From assembly GCF_019263595.1 (NCBI RefSeq), contig NZ_JADQDD010000009.1, positions 1 to 52,798 on the forward strand: a DNA stretch of 52,798 nt, given 5' to 3'. Of the stretch, positions 7,801-15,776 are shown piece after piece. A model generated the notes under the pieces. The model searched no databases. It worked only from the letters and a program-made list of their open reading frames with translations, and had not been told where the DNA came from. Position numbers and translations under genes: made by a program. Within the stretch, counting starts at the first letter, position 1. Each line of letters opens with the position of its first letter. This stretch comes from Pseudonocardia sp. KRD291. Its GTDB lineage: Bacteria > Actinomycetota > Actinomycetes > Mycobacteriales > Pseudonocardiaceae.

Positions 7801-9234
7801 TCACCCGGCCGCGACGGGGTCCTCGCTGCGCAGGGACTGGACCACGGCGTCGACCAGCAGGAACACGATCAGCGACGCGCCCAGGACCGGCAGCGCCAGC
7901 CCGACCACGACGGCGACCGCCCCCACCGTGAGCACCGCCGAGAACGTCGGACGCGACCGCGCGCCCGGCGGCCCGGCGAACCCGCCGCGGGTCGGACGGC
8001 GCAGCCACCACATCCGGTAGCCCCACACGACCAGGCAGATGATCCCGAGCGCGAGCACGGCCAGCAGGATCTGGTTGGCCACCCCGAACAGCAGGCCCAT
8101 GTGCGCGTCGATCCCCCAGCGGGCCAGCTTCGCTGCGACCGGCCAGTCCGCGAAGCGCAGCTGGTCGACGACGGCGCCCGAGGACGGGTCGACGGCCACC
8201 GAGTCCTGCTGGGTGGGCCAGCTCCGCGTGGTCTGGGTGACCGTCCAGGCCCCGCCCGGGTCGGCCGGGACGATCTCCACCGGCCCGGCCATCCCGGTGC
8301 CGCGCGCGGCGGCCAGCACCCGGTCGGACTGCACGGCGACGCTGTCGGCCGGGCTGGGGGCGACCGGACCGGTGGCGACCGGGCCGGCGCCGGGGTCGGC
8401 TGCGGCGGGCAGCGTGTCGCTCACCGACGGCGTCGTCCAGTCGAACGCGGAGCGCATCGTGTCCACGTTGGCCCCGGCGAACTGCGACCAGGTCAGGCCG
8501 GTCGCGGACAGGAACAGCATCCCGACCGCCGCCCACAGCCCGACCGAGCCGTGCCAGGACCGCAGCCGCGCCCGTCCCGGCCCGGTGTCGCGCGGCAGCA
8601 GCGTCCGGCGCACCCGGTGCGCCCTGCGCCTGCGCACCACCCAGATCACCAGACCGCTCAGCGTCAGCACCCACAGCCAGGACGCGGCGAGCTCGGAGTA
8701 GATCCGCCCGGGGTCCCCGAGCAGCAGCGAGCGGTGCAGGTTGTCGATCGTCGCCCGGAACGGCATCCACTCGGTGTAGGTGTCGACGGTGGCGCGCGCC
8801 CCGCCCGTCGACGGGTCGACGAACACGGTCCGCGCGTAGCTCGGCTCCAGGCCCGCGTCGAACGAGACACGCGTCGTCGCGCCCGGCTCGGGCGCCGGAC
8901 GGACCGCGGTGACCGGCAGCCCCGGCTGTGCCGCCATCGCGGCGGCGACCTGGTCGCGCACCGGCACCGCGGGTCCGGTGACCGGGGCGGTGAGCACGTC
9001 GGCGTAGAGCGCGCGGTCGATCTGCGGGGTCAGCGTGTAGAGCAGGCCGGTGACGGCCGCGACCAGCAGGAACGGTCCGACGAACAGCCCGGCGTAGAAG
9101 TGCAGCCGCATCAGCAGCGGGCGCAGACCGGCCCACCAGGTCTCGACGCCCGACCGCGGCGGACGTGGCCCGGGGCCGGGGTCGGACGGCGGGTCCGGTT
9201 CGACCGGGGGCCGGGTACGCGTGGTCTCGGACAT
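7801..9234 (-). CDS. PepSY-associated membrane protein
   Basis: A 477-residue integral membrane protein of the PepSY_TM family. After a Pro-rich cytoplasmic start, a first helix spans about 41-65 (LHFYAGLFVGPFLLVAAVTG), preceded by the conserved RLHFYAG. An extracytoplasmic PepSY-like region with PSTGGARATVDTYTEWMPF and NLHRSLLLG follows, then helices near 184-202, 234-252 and two or three toward the C terminus (AHMGLLFGVANQILLAVLAL, GYRMWWLRRP). Family members are found with iron or copper uptake and reduction systems. Here it lies in the same orientation as the DUF5134 and sigma-factor genes, which supports a metal or envelope-redox role. The substrate is unknown. Confidence 0.88.
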   Translation of the reverse strand: MSETTRTRPPVEPDPPSDPGPGPRPPRSGVETWWAGLRPLLMRLHFYAGLFVGPFLLVAAVTGLLYTLTPQIDRALYADVLTAPVTGPAVPVRDQVAAAMAAQPGLPVTAVRPAPEPGATTRVSFDAGLEPSYARTVFVDPSTGGARATVDTYTEWMPFRATIDNLHRSLLLGDPGRIYSELAASWLWVLTLSGLVIWVVRRRRAHRVRRTLLPRDTGPGRARLRSWHGSVGLWAAVGMLFLSATGLTWSQFAGANVDTMRSAFDWTTPSVSDTLPAAADPGAGPVATGPVAPSPADSVAVQSDRVLAAARGTGMAGPVEIVPADPGGAWTVTQTTRSWPTQQDSVAVDPSSGAVVDQLRFADWPVAAKLARWGIDAHMGLLFGVANQILLAVLALGIICLVVWGYRMWWLRRPTRGGFAGPPGARSRPTFSAVLTVGAVAVVVGLALPVLGASLIVFLLVDAVVQSLRSEDPVAAG

Positions 9235-9354
9235 CGGGGTGCGGCGCTCCTCGAGTCGGCGGGATCGGCGGGCGTTCGGGCATGCGGACCCCGGCCCGGG
9301 ACTCCGGGCCGGAGGGGTCTGACGTGGTACCGGGAGGTCAGGGCCGCCGGCGGG

Positions 9355-10128
9355 TCACCAGCCGGCGACCATCGCCAGCAGCATCGCGATCATGCCCAGC
9401 CCCATCAGGGCGTGACAGCCCGCGTCGGAGCGGGGCCCGAGCAGGCGGTGCGTCGCGAGCGCGGCGACGGTGGCGGTAGCGGCGGGTGCGGCGGTGGCGA
9501 CGGCGGTCCCGCCACCGGTCGGGACCGGCTCGGCCGCCGCCTCGGTCGTCGTGACCTCGGGCAGCGGCGCCCCGGCGACGACGGTCCGCCCGCGCAGGCC
9601 GCGGACCGTCCAGAACACCGACGTGGCCAGCAACGCCGCGCACGCCCCGATCGTGACCACGACGGCCCACGCGGCCGGGCCGGCGTGCGCGCCCATGTCC
9701 ATCGCGGCGCCGTCACCGCCACCGTGCCCGCTGTGTCCCCCGTGGCCACCGGCTCCGGCGACCACCGGCGTCGGCATGATCAGCGGCATCGCCGCGAGCA
9801 TCCACACCATCGCCGCGGCCATCAGCGCGTGCGCCGACCCGCCTGCGCAGCCGTGCGATCCGGTCCGGTAGCGCCGCACCGCGTCCAGCACGAAGTAGCC
9901 GGTGAACACCGAGAACGCGACGATCTGCACCGTGACGCCGGTGGTGCCGGCCCACGACCAGGTCATCACGACCATCGCCACGCTCATCAGCAGGTGCGCC
10001 AACTCCGCCATCCGCCGCGACGGCGGCAGCGGCCCGGTCATCGCCGCCGACCAGCGCACCAGTGCGTAGGCGCCGGTCGCGGCGAAGACCACCGACAGGG
10101 CCAGGGCCAGGGGCAGGGATGTGATCAC
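9355..10128 (-). CDS. DUF5134 membrane protein with three His/Met helix motifs
   Basis: A 257-residue polytopic membrane protein. GTG at 10128 is chosen because AAGGAG lies 5 bases upstream and the protein then starts directly with a helix. A motif H-x-L-M-x3-M-x2-M occurs three times, at His45 (HLLMSVAMVVM), His100 (HALMAAAMVWM) and His239 (HALMGLGMIAM), each inside a membrane helix. A loop at 127-148 (GGHGGHSGHGGGDGAAMDMG) is rich in His, Asp and Met. These features fit binding of a soft metal such as copper. DUF5134 itself has no assigned biochemical function that I know of. It lies about 120 bases downstream of the ECF sigma gene on the same strand, so it may belong to that regulon. Confidence 0.85.
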   Translation of the reverse strand: MITSLPLALALSVVFAATGAYALVRWSAAMTGPLPPSRRMAELAHLLMSVAMVVMTWSWAGTTGVTVQIVAFSVFTGYFVLDAVRRYRTGSHGCAGGSAHALMAAAMVWMLAAMPLIMPTPVVAGAGGHGGHSGHGGGDGAAMDMGAHAGPAAWAVVVTIGACAALLATSVFWTVRGLRGRTVVAGAPLPEVTTTEAAAEPVPTGGGTAVATAAPAATATVAALATHRLLGPRSDAGCHALMGLGMIAMLLAMVAGW

Positions 10129-10251
10129 GTCGTCTCCTTCGTCGTGCACGGCAGTGGTCGTACGGAACCCGCGTCCGGTTCCTACGACTTGTCGCGCACG
10201 GTCGAGGTGATCGCCGTGGGCGCCGTCCTGCGTCGAGTGGTCGCGGAGCGT

Positions 10252-10839
10252 TCAGGCCCCGTCACGACATCGCCCGGGGGACGCGCCGCCGCTGCGGTCC
10301 GCGTCCAGCGCCTCGACCAGGTCCTCCCGGGCACGCGCCACCCGCGACCGGATCGTGCCCACCGGGCAGCCGCAGACCTGCGCCGCCTCGGCGTAGCTCA
10401 GGTCCAGCATCTGGGTCAGCACGAACGCCTCCCGGCGCTCGTCGCCCAGCCCGTCGACCAGGGCCCGGAGCAGGACCGCCTCCTGCGCGCCGGTGCGCGC
10501 GGGCGCGGCCCGGTCGAGCAGGCCCTCCCAGTCGTCGGCGCCCTGGGTGCGCGGCCGGCGCACGGCCGTGCGGACCGCGTCCACCGAGACCCGGCGGGCC
10601 ACCGAGAGCAGCCAGGTGCGGGCGGACGCGCGGGCGGCGAACGTCGGCAGCGTGCGCAGGGCCCGCAGGTAGGTCTCCTGGGCGAGGTCCTCGGCGTCGG
10701 CGGGCCCGGACAGGTGCACCAGGAACCGGTGCACGTCGGCCTGCGTGGCCCGGACGAACGCGGCCAACGCCTCGGTGTCGCCCCGGCCCGCGGCGAGCGC
10801 CCACGCCGTCACCGTGGCGTCGTCGGGGCGCTGGGACAT
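10252..10839 (-). CDS. ECF RNA polymerase sigma factor (SigC-like)
   Basis: A 195-residue extracytoplasmic-function sigma factor. Region 2 includes FLVHLSGPADAEDLAQETYL with the usual acidic DLAQE core-binding motif. Region 4 includes DLSYAEAAQVCGCPVGTIRS, a helix-turn-helix for -35 recognition. I chose ATG at 10839, which gives the standard short N terminus MSQRPDDATVTAWALAAGRG; in-frame GTG codons 3 and 6 bases further upstream are alternatives. The gene is divergent from a zinc-finger membrane anti-sigma factor with about 100 bases between them. SigC-like naming is from overall resemblance and is tentative; mycobacterial SigC has been connected with copper acquisition, which suits the neighbours. 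Confidence 0.93.
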   Translation of the reverse strand: MSQRPDDATVTAWALAAGRGDTEALAAFVRATQADVHRFLVHLSGPADAEDLAQETYLRALRTLPTFAARASARTWLLSVARRVSVDAVRTAVRRPRTQGADDWEGLLDRAAPARTGAQEAVLLRALVDGLGDERREAFVLTQMLDLSYAEAAQVCGCPVGTIRSRVARAREDLVEALDADRSGGASPGRCRDGA

Positions 10840-10940
10840 GGTCACCACCGTAAACGCACGCCCGGTATGCGCCGTAATCGGCGTGGTCACGATCACCGCC
10901 GGCCGGGAACTCCGGGCGCCCCGTCGGCGACCATAGGGAC

Positions 10941-11783
10941 ATGAAGGACGTCCCAGGCCCGAGCGGCCCCGGCTCGGACATCCCCGGATCGGACATCTCC
11001 GACGCGGGTGCCCCCGTCTCGTGCTCGCACTGCCGTGAACGGGTCTCCGCGCGTCTGGACGGCGAGGACGACGCGTCGTCCCCCGCGGTGGACGCCCACC
11101 TGCAGCGCTGCCCGGACTGCCGCGCCTTCGCCGACCGCGCGGCGGCCGTGACCCGGCTCGCCCGGACCGGAGCCGCGGAGTCCGGGCCCGACCTGGTGGC
11201 CTCGGTGCTCGAGGCCGCGGCCGGCCTGCGCCCGCTCGCGCGCCGCCGCCGGGCCGGGGTCGCGGTGCGGGCCGGACTGGGACTGGTCGGGGCCGGGCAG
11301 GTCGCGCTGGCCACCGCCGGGGTCCTGGGTGCCGCGATCGCCGGGACCGGCGAGATGCACATGGGCGGGGCGAGCGCCGAGCACTTCGCGCACGAGAGCG
11401 CCGCCTGGAACCTGGCGCTCGGGATCGGGTTCGCGGCCGTCGCGCTGGGCCGGTCCCGGCTCGTCGCGGGACTGCTGCCGGTCCTCGGGGCGTTCGTCGG
11501 GGTGCTGGCCGTGCTCAGCGTCGTCGACCTGGTGGCCGGCCGGGTGGACCCGGCCCGCCTGCTCTCGCACGGCCTGCTGGTTCTCGGCCTGGTGCTGCTG
11601 CTCCTGCACCGGCGGGTGCTGCGCGACGGCGGCGGTCGCGCGGTCGCGCCGCCGCGGGCGGGCCCGGTGCGCCCGGAGGAGCCGCTGCCCTGGCCCGGGA
11701 CGGTGGCGGGGCCGGGAGCGGTCGCCCACGCCTCCCACGTCGCGCCCGCCGACCGGCCGGGCGCGGGCCGCGAGGCCGCCTGA
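10941..11783 (+). CDS. Membrane zinc-finger anti-sigma factor
   Basis: A 280-residue protein with an N-terminal zf-HC2/ZAS domain: Cys28-x2-Cys31 and His53-x3-Cys57-x2-Cys60 (HLQRCPDC), the classical anti-sigma zinc site. It is followed by a basic linker and several membrane helices (about 105-135, 155-172, 175-195, 203-220). The first loop contains GEMHMGGASAEHFAHESAAW at 138-156, a Met/His cluster that could sense metal or redox state. The tail is Pro-rich. Its position, divergent from the ECF sigma gene, makes it the likely partner that holds the sigma factor at the membrane. A divergent arrangement is less usual than the common sigma/anti-sigma operon. Confidence 0.88.
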   Translation: MKDVPGPSGPGSDIPGSDISDAGAPVSCSHCRERVSARLDGEDDASSPAVDAHLQRCPDCRAFADRAAAVTRLARTGAAESGPDLVASVLEAAAGLRPLARRRRAGVAVRAGLGLVGAGQVALATAGVLGAAIAGTGEMHMGGASAEHFAHESAAWNLALGIGFAAVALGRSRLVAGLLPVLGAFVGVLAVLSVVDLVAGRVDPARLLSHGLLVLGLVLLLLHRRVLRDGGGRAVAPPRAGPVRPEEPLPWPGTVAGPGAVAHASHVAPADRPGAGREAA

Positions 11784-11814
11784 GCCCGGCCGTCGTCGAG
11801 GTACCGTCCCCGCG

Positions 11815-12498
11815 ATGGGGACACCCAAGGCGTGGCTGAGCTGGTCCTCGGGCAAGGACGCGACGTTCGCGCTGCACGCGCTCCGGTCGGCCGGCGAGGT
11901 CGAGGTGACCGGCCTGCTCACCACCGTCGCCCGCCCGGCGAGCGGTGACGGCCGGTCGCGGGTCCCGGTGCACGACGTCGCCCAGCCGCTCGTGCAGGCC
12001 CAGGCCGACGCGCTCGGGCTGGCGCTGCACGCGGTCGAGCTGCCGTCGCCGTGCCCGAACGATGCCTACCGCGAGCGCACCGGCGCGGCGCTGCAGCGGG
12101 CCCGCGCCGACGGCGTCGCGCACGTCGCGTTCGGGGACCTGTTCCTGGCCGACGTCCGGGAGTTCCGCGAGCAGTCGTTGCGGGGGACCGGCGTCGGTCC
12201 GCTGTTCCCGCTGTGGGGCCGCGACACCGCCGCACTGGCCGCCTCGATGGTCGCCTGCGGGCTCCGCGCCGTCGTGACCTGCGTGGACCCCGCCCGGGCG
12301 CCCGCGTCGCTGGCCGGGCGCTGGTTCGACGAGTCGTTCCTCGACGACCTGCCCGACGGGGTCGACCCGTGCGGGGAGAACGGCGAGTTCCACACGTTCG
12401 TCACCGACGGGCCGGGCTTCGCGCGTCCGGTACCGGTCGAGGTCGTCTCGACGGGCGAGCGGGACGGCTTCGTACAGGCCGAGATCCGCGCGGCCTGA
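11815..12498 (+). CDS. PP-loop ATP-dependent ligase/hydrolase, Dph6 (diphthine-ammonia ligase)-like
   Basis: A 227-residue cytoplasmic PP-loop (adenine nucleotide alpha-hydrolase) protein. The PP-loop SWSSGKDAT is at residues 9-17, and the C-terminal PCGENGEFHTFV is a hallmark of the Dph6/MJ0570 branch. In eukaryotes and archaea this family amidates diphthine on elongation factor 2. Bacteria have no diphthamide, so the bacterial substrate is unknown and the diphthine name should not be taken literally. ATG at 11815 lies 31 bases after the anti-sigma stop, so co-transcription is plausible. No strong ribosome binding site is seen. Confidence 0.88.
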   Translation: MGTPKAWLSWSSGKDATFALHALRSAGEVEVTGLLTTVARPASGDGRSRVPVHDVAQPLVQAQADALGLALHAVELPSPCPNDAYRERTGAALQRARADGVAHVAFGDLFLADVREFREQSLRGTGVGPLFPLWGRDTAALAASMVACGLRAVVTCVDPARAPASLAGRWFDESFLDDLPDGVDPCGENGEFHTFVTDGPGFARPVPVEVVSTGERDGFVQAEIRAA

Positions 12499-12538
12499 CG
12501 CCCGCCCCTGTCTGCGCCCCTGTCTGGGCCCGGGCCGC

Positions 12539-13750
12539 TCAGCCGATCAGGTCCCGCAACGCCGAGAGCCCCGCGTGCACCTCGGCGAAGCTCGTGGACA
12601 GCGGGGACAGCCCGATCCGCAGGCCGTCCGGCGCGCGGAAGTCGGGGATCACGCCGCGGTCCCACAGCGGGGCGAGCAGCTCGGCGAAGCCGGGGCGGAC
12701 CAGCGTCACGTGTCCGCCGCGACGGGCGTGCTCGCGCGGGGAGGCGACCGTGACACCGCGCGGCACCAGCCAGGCGTCGGTCAGGGCCAGGGCGTAGTCG
12801 GTCAGGCGCAGCGACTTCTCCCGCACCGCGTCGATACCGGCCTCGGCGAGCATGTCCAGCGACACCGTCAGCGGCAGCATCGCGAGCACCGGCGGCGTCC
12901 CGGACAGCAGGCGCCGCACACCCGGCTCCGGCTCGTAGCCCGCGGCCATCGCGAACGGGTCCCGGCGACCCGTCCAGCCCTGGATCGGCTGGTCCAGGTC
13001 CGGGAGCAGGTCCCGGCGGGCGTAGCCGAACGCGGGGGAGCCGGGCCCGCCGCACAGGTACTTGTAGGTGCAGCCCACGGCCAGGTCGACGCCCCACGCG
13101 TCCAGCTGCAACGGCACCGACCCGGCGGAGTGGCTCAGGTCCCACAGCGCCAGGGCGCCGGCGTCGTGCGCGACCGCGGTGATCGCCGCCGCGTCGGCGA
13201 CCCAGCCGGAGCGGTAGGCGACGTGGCTGAACGTCACCAACGCGGTGTCCGGCCCGACCGCGTCGGCGACCTGCTCCGGGGTGATGCCGGTGGCCGGGTC
13301 GGTCTCCACCCAGCGCAGCGTGAGTCCGCGTTCGGCGGCGATCCCCTCGACGACGTAGCGGTCGGTGGGGAAGTTGTCGGTGTCGAGCACGATCTCGCGC
13401 CGGCCCGGGCGTGCGGTGACGGCGGCGCGGGCCAGCTTGTAGAACAGCACCGTCGTCGAGTCGGCGACCACCGTCTGCCCGGGGGCCGCGCCGAGGGCCA
13501 GGGCGCCGATCCGGTCGCCGAGCGTGCCGGGCTGCTCCCACCATCCCTCGTCCCAGCCGCGGATCAGCCGGGTGCCCCAGTCCTCGCGCACGAAGCGCTC
13601 GATCCGCTCCGCGGTCAGCGCGGGCGGGCGGCCCAGCGAGTTGCCGTCGAGATAGGCGACGACGTCCGGTGCGGGCACGAAACGGTCCCGGAACGACGCC
13701 AGCGGGTCGGCCGCGTCCCGGCGGTCGGGAGCGAGATCGGTGTCGGTCAC
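12539..13750 (-). CDS. kynU: Kynureninase
   Basis: A 403-residue PLP-dependent enzyme that cleaves kynurenine to anthranilate and alanine in tryptophan breakdown. Family blocks are present: AYLDGNSLGRPP at 32-43, DSTTVLFYKL for phosphate and substrate contacts, FSHVAYRSG near 174-182, ALWDLSHSAG with the PLP-binding Asp204, and Lys230 in GCTYKYLCGGPGSPAF, which forms the Schiff base. Length matches the family. Start is GTG at 13750, without a clear ribosome binding site. It is divergent from an acyl-CoA dehydrogenase gene 63 bases away. No tryptophan dioxygenase or formamidase gene lies alongside in this window. Confidence 0.95.
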   Translation of the reverse strand: MTDTDLAPDRRDAADPLASFRDRFVPAPDVVAYLDGNSLGRPPALTAERIERFVREDWGTRLIRGWDEGWWEQPGTLGDRIGALALGAAPGQTVVADSTTVLFYKLARAAVTARPGRREIVLDTDNFPTDRYVVEGIAAERGLTLRWVETDPATGITPEQVADAVGPDTALVTFSHVAYRSGWVADAAAITAVAHDAGALALWDLSHSAGSVPLQLDAWGVDLAVGCTYKYLCGGPGSPAFGYARRDLLPDLDQPIQGWTGRRDPFAMAAGYEPEPGVRRLLSGTPPVLAMLPLTVSLDMLAEAGIDAVREKSLRLTDYALALTDAWLVPRGVTVASPREHARRGGHVTLVRPGFAELLAPLWDRGVIPDFRAPDGLRIGLSPLSTSFAEVHAGLSALRDLIG

Positions 13751-13813
13751 CGGGCCATCATGGGCCCGGTGAGGCCGGCGACCACACCCCGGCCCACGTG
13801 CGACGATCGGCGC

Positions 13814-14995
13814 ATGGACTTCGAGCTCTCCGAGACCGCGGCCGCCGTGCAGAAGGGTATGCGCGAGCTGTGCGCGGACTTCGGCACCGACTACTGGTCG
13901 CGCTGCGACGCGCAGGAGCGCTGGCCCGAGGAGCTGTGGACCGAGCTCGGCCGCGGCGGCTGGCTCGGGCTAGCCGTGCCCGAGTCCTACGGCGGCGGCG
14001 GGCTGGGTCTGATGGAGCTGGCCGTCGCGATGGAGGAGCTCGCCGCGTCCGGCGCCGGGACCGCGGGCGCGTTCCTCTACCTGCTCACCCCCGGCTTCGG
14101 CGGGGTGACGGTCTCCCGGCACGGCACGGAGGCCCAGAAGCGCGACCTGCTGCCCGGGATCGCCGCCGGCACCACCCAGACCTGCTTCGCGCTCACCGAG
14201 CCCGACGCCGGCAGCAACGCCCTCGCGATCTCCACCACGGCCCGCCGCGACGGCGACGACCTGGTGCTGCGCGGCCAGAAGATCTGGATCTCCGGCGTGC
14301 AGCGCGCCGACTGGATGCTGGTGGTCTGCCGGACCACACCGGCAGCCGAGGCCGGCGGGCGCACGTCCGGCTTCTCGGTGCTGCTCGTCGACGTCCCGGA
14401 GGCCGAGGCCGCCGGAACCCTGCAGTACACGCCCATCCACAAGGCCGGGAACCGGATCGTCAAGTCCAACCAGGTGCACTTCGACGACGTCCGGGTGCCC
14501 GCCGACCGCGTCCTCGGCGAGATCGACGCCGGGTTCGCCGTGCTCTGGGACATCCTCAACCCGGAACGGGTGCTGGCCGCCGCCGGCGGCGTCGGCACCG
14601 CCGAGCTGGCGCTGCGCCTGGCCGTCGGCTACGCCCGAGAGCGGGAGGTCTTCGGACGCCCGATCGGCGCCAACCAGGGTCTCGCCTTCCCGCTGGCCCG
14701 GGTGAAGGCCCAGACCGAACTGGCCCGGCTGATGACGCACAAGGCGGCGTGGCTGTACGACCACGGCCGCCCGTCCGGCGACGAGGCCAACATCGCGAAG
14801 CTGACCGCGGCCAACGCCGCCTGGGACGCGGCGGACAGGGCCTACCAGACCTACGGCGGAATGGCGTTCTCCGAGGAGTACCCGATCGCCCGCCTGCACC
14901 GCGACGCGCGGATCGCGAAGAACATCCCGGTCGCCGAGGAGCTCGTCCTGGCCCACATCGCCACCCAGGGCCTGGGCCTGCCGCGCAGCTACTGA
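13814..14995 (+). CDS. Acyl-CoA dehydrogenase family protein
   Basis: A 393-residue FAD-dependent acyl-CoA dehydrogenase. N-terminal helical domain MDFELSETAAAVQKGMREL; FAD and substrate strand CFALTEPDAGSNALAIST; GQKIWISGVQRADWMLVV; C-terminal helical domain with GRPIGANQGLAFPLARVKAQ and QTYGGMAFSEEYPIARLHRD, where the Glu in the EEYPI block is near the usual catalytic-base position. It removes two hydrogens from an acyl-CoA and passes electrons to ETF. The chain-length preference cannot be told. Start is ATG at 13814. It stands alone, divergent from kynU. Confidence 0.94.
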   Translation: MDFELSETAAAVQKGMRELCADFGTDYWSRCDAQERWPEELWTELGRGGWLGLAVPESYGGGGLGLMELAVAMEELAASGAGTAGAFLYLLTPGFGGVTVSRHGTEAQKRDLLPGIAAGTTQTCFALTEPDAGSNALAISTTARRDGDDLVLRGQKIWISGVQRADWMLVVCRTTPAAEAGGRTSGFSVLLVDVPEAEAAGTLQYTPIHKAGNRIVKSNQVHFDDVRVPADRVLGEIDAGFAVLWDILNPERVLAAAGGVGTAELALRLAVGYAREREVFGRPIGANQGLAFPLARVKAQTELARLMTHKAAWLYDHGRPSGDEANIAKLTAANAAWDAADRAYQTYGGMAFSEEYPIARLHRDARIAKNIPVAEELVLAHIATQGLGLPRSY

Positions 14996-15054
14996 ACCCA
15001 GCGGCCACCGTGCGTCCGGCCGAGGCGATGCTACAAATGTGCGACACTCGTCGC

Positions 15055-15315
15055 ATGCCCGAGATTCCCTCGCGTGAGCTGCGCAACGACACGGCGGGCG
15101 TGCTGCGCCGGGTCGAGAGCGGTGACGAGTTCGTCGTCACCCACCGGGGGAGGCCGATCGCGTCGCTCGTCCCGTTCCAGCGGTCCCGTCGGGGCTGGCT
15201 GCCCCGAGCCGAGTTGGTACGCCGCCTCGGTATCGCCCAGAGCGATCCCGGGCTCCGTTCGGACCTGGATGCGATCGCCGGGGACACGACCGACGATCTC
15301 GGTCCCGTCCGTTGA
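15055..15315 (+). CDS. Phd/YefM-type antitoxin of a type II toxin-antitoxin pair
   Basis: An 86-residue antitoxin. Residues 1-45 match the prevent-host-death (Phd/YefM) DNA-binding fold: IPSRELRNDTAGVLRRVESG followed by FVVTHRGRPIASLVPF. The C-terminal half (about 46-86) is acidic and flexible, as expected for the part that wraps the toxin. ATG at 15055 is preferred; an in-frame ATG at 15028 would add nine residues. The stop overlaps the first possible start of the PIN-domain toxin, so the two genes are translationally coupled. TACAAA at 15031-15036 could be a -10 element. The gene appears intact while its toxin partner is broken. Confidence 0.9.
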   Translation: MPEIPSRELRNDTAGVLRRVESGDEFVVTHRGRPIASLVPFQRSRRGWLPRAELVRRLGIAQSDPGLRSDLDAIAGDTTDDLGPVR

Positions 15316-15731
15316 CGGGGGCCGGGACCGGGACCGTGCGCCGCGGGGTCCTCGACACGAGCGTCTTCATCGCGGTGGAGGGCGGCCGTCCGCTGAACGA
15401 GGACGAGCTGCCGGACGAGTCCGCGGTCTCCGTCGTCACCCTGGCCGAGCTGCAGGCCGGGGTGCTCGTGGCCGCCGACACCGACACCAGGGCACGCCGG
15501 ATGGCGACGCTCGACGCGTTGTCCGACGTGGAGGTCCTGCCGGTGGACGAGCAGGCCGCGATGGTCTGGGCGCGCATGCGCGTGCACCTGGTCGAAGCCG
15601 GTTGACGGGTCAACGTCAACGACCTGTGGATCGCCGCATCCGCGGCCGCACACGGTCTGCCCGTCGTCACCCAGGACGAGGACTTCGCGCCCCTCGACGG
15701 TGTGGCGGGACTCGTGGTCGTCCGGGTGTAG
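15312..15731 (+). pseudogene. VapC-like PIN-domain toxin interrupted by an in-frame TGA
   Basis: A PIN-domain ribonuclease toxin of about 130-139 codons. The N-terminal part, with metal-binding Asp in GVLDTSVFIAVEGG and VVTLAELQAGVLVAADT, is joined by an in-frame TGA at 15603-15605 to the rest of the family pattern: RVNVNDLWIAASAAAHGLPV, then TQDEDF and GLVVVRV before TAG at 15731. The conserved NDLWIAA...D.DF acidic residues lie after the stop. In relatives an Arg commonly precedes RVNVNDLW, so CGA to TGA is the simplest change. GTG at 15336 is the likelier start than TTG at 15312. The truncated product would lack half of the catalytic acids and is probably inactive unless the stop is read through. 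Confidence 0.88.
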
Positions 15732-15776
15732 CGCTGCCGCGGACGACCGGCGGCCGTCACGGCGGACGGGCGTCGA

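Noticed and set aside
15603-15605. Selenocysteine codon in the PIN-domain toxin
   Set aside because: PIN domains have no selenocysteine, no SECIS-like hairpin is evident after it, and a CGA to TGA change is simpler.
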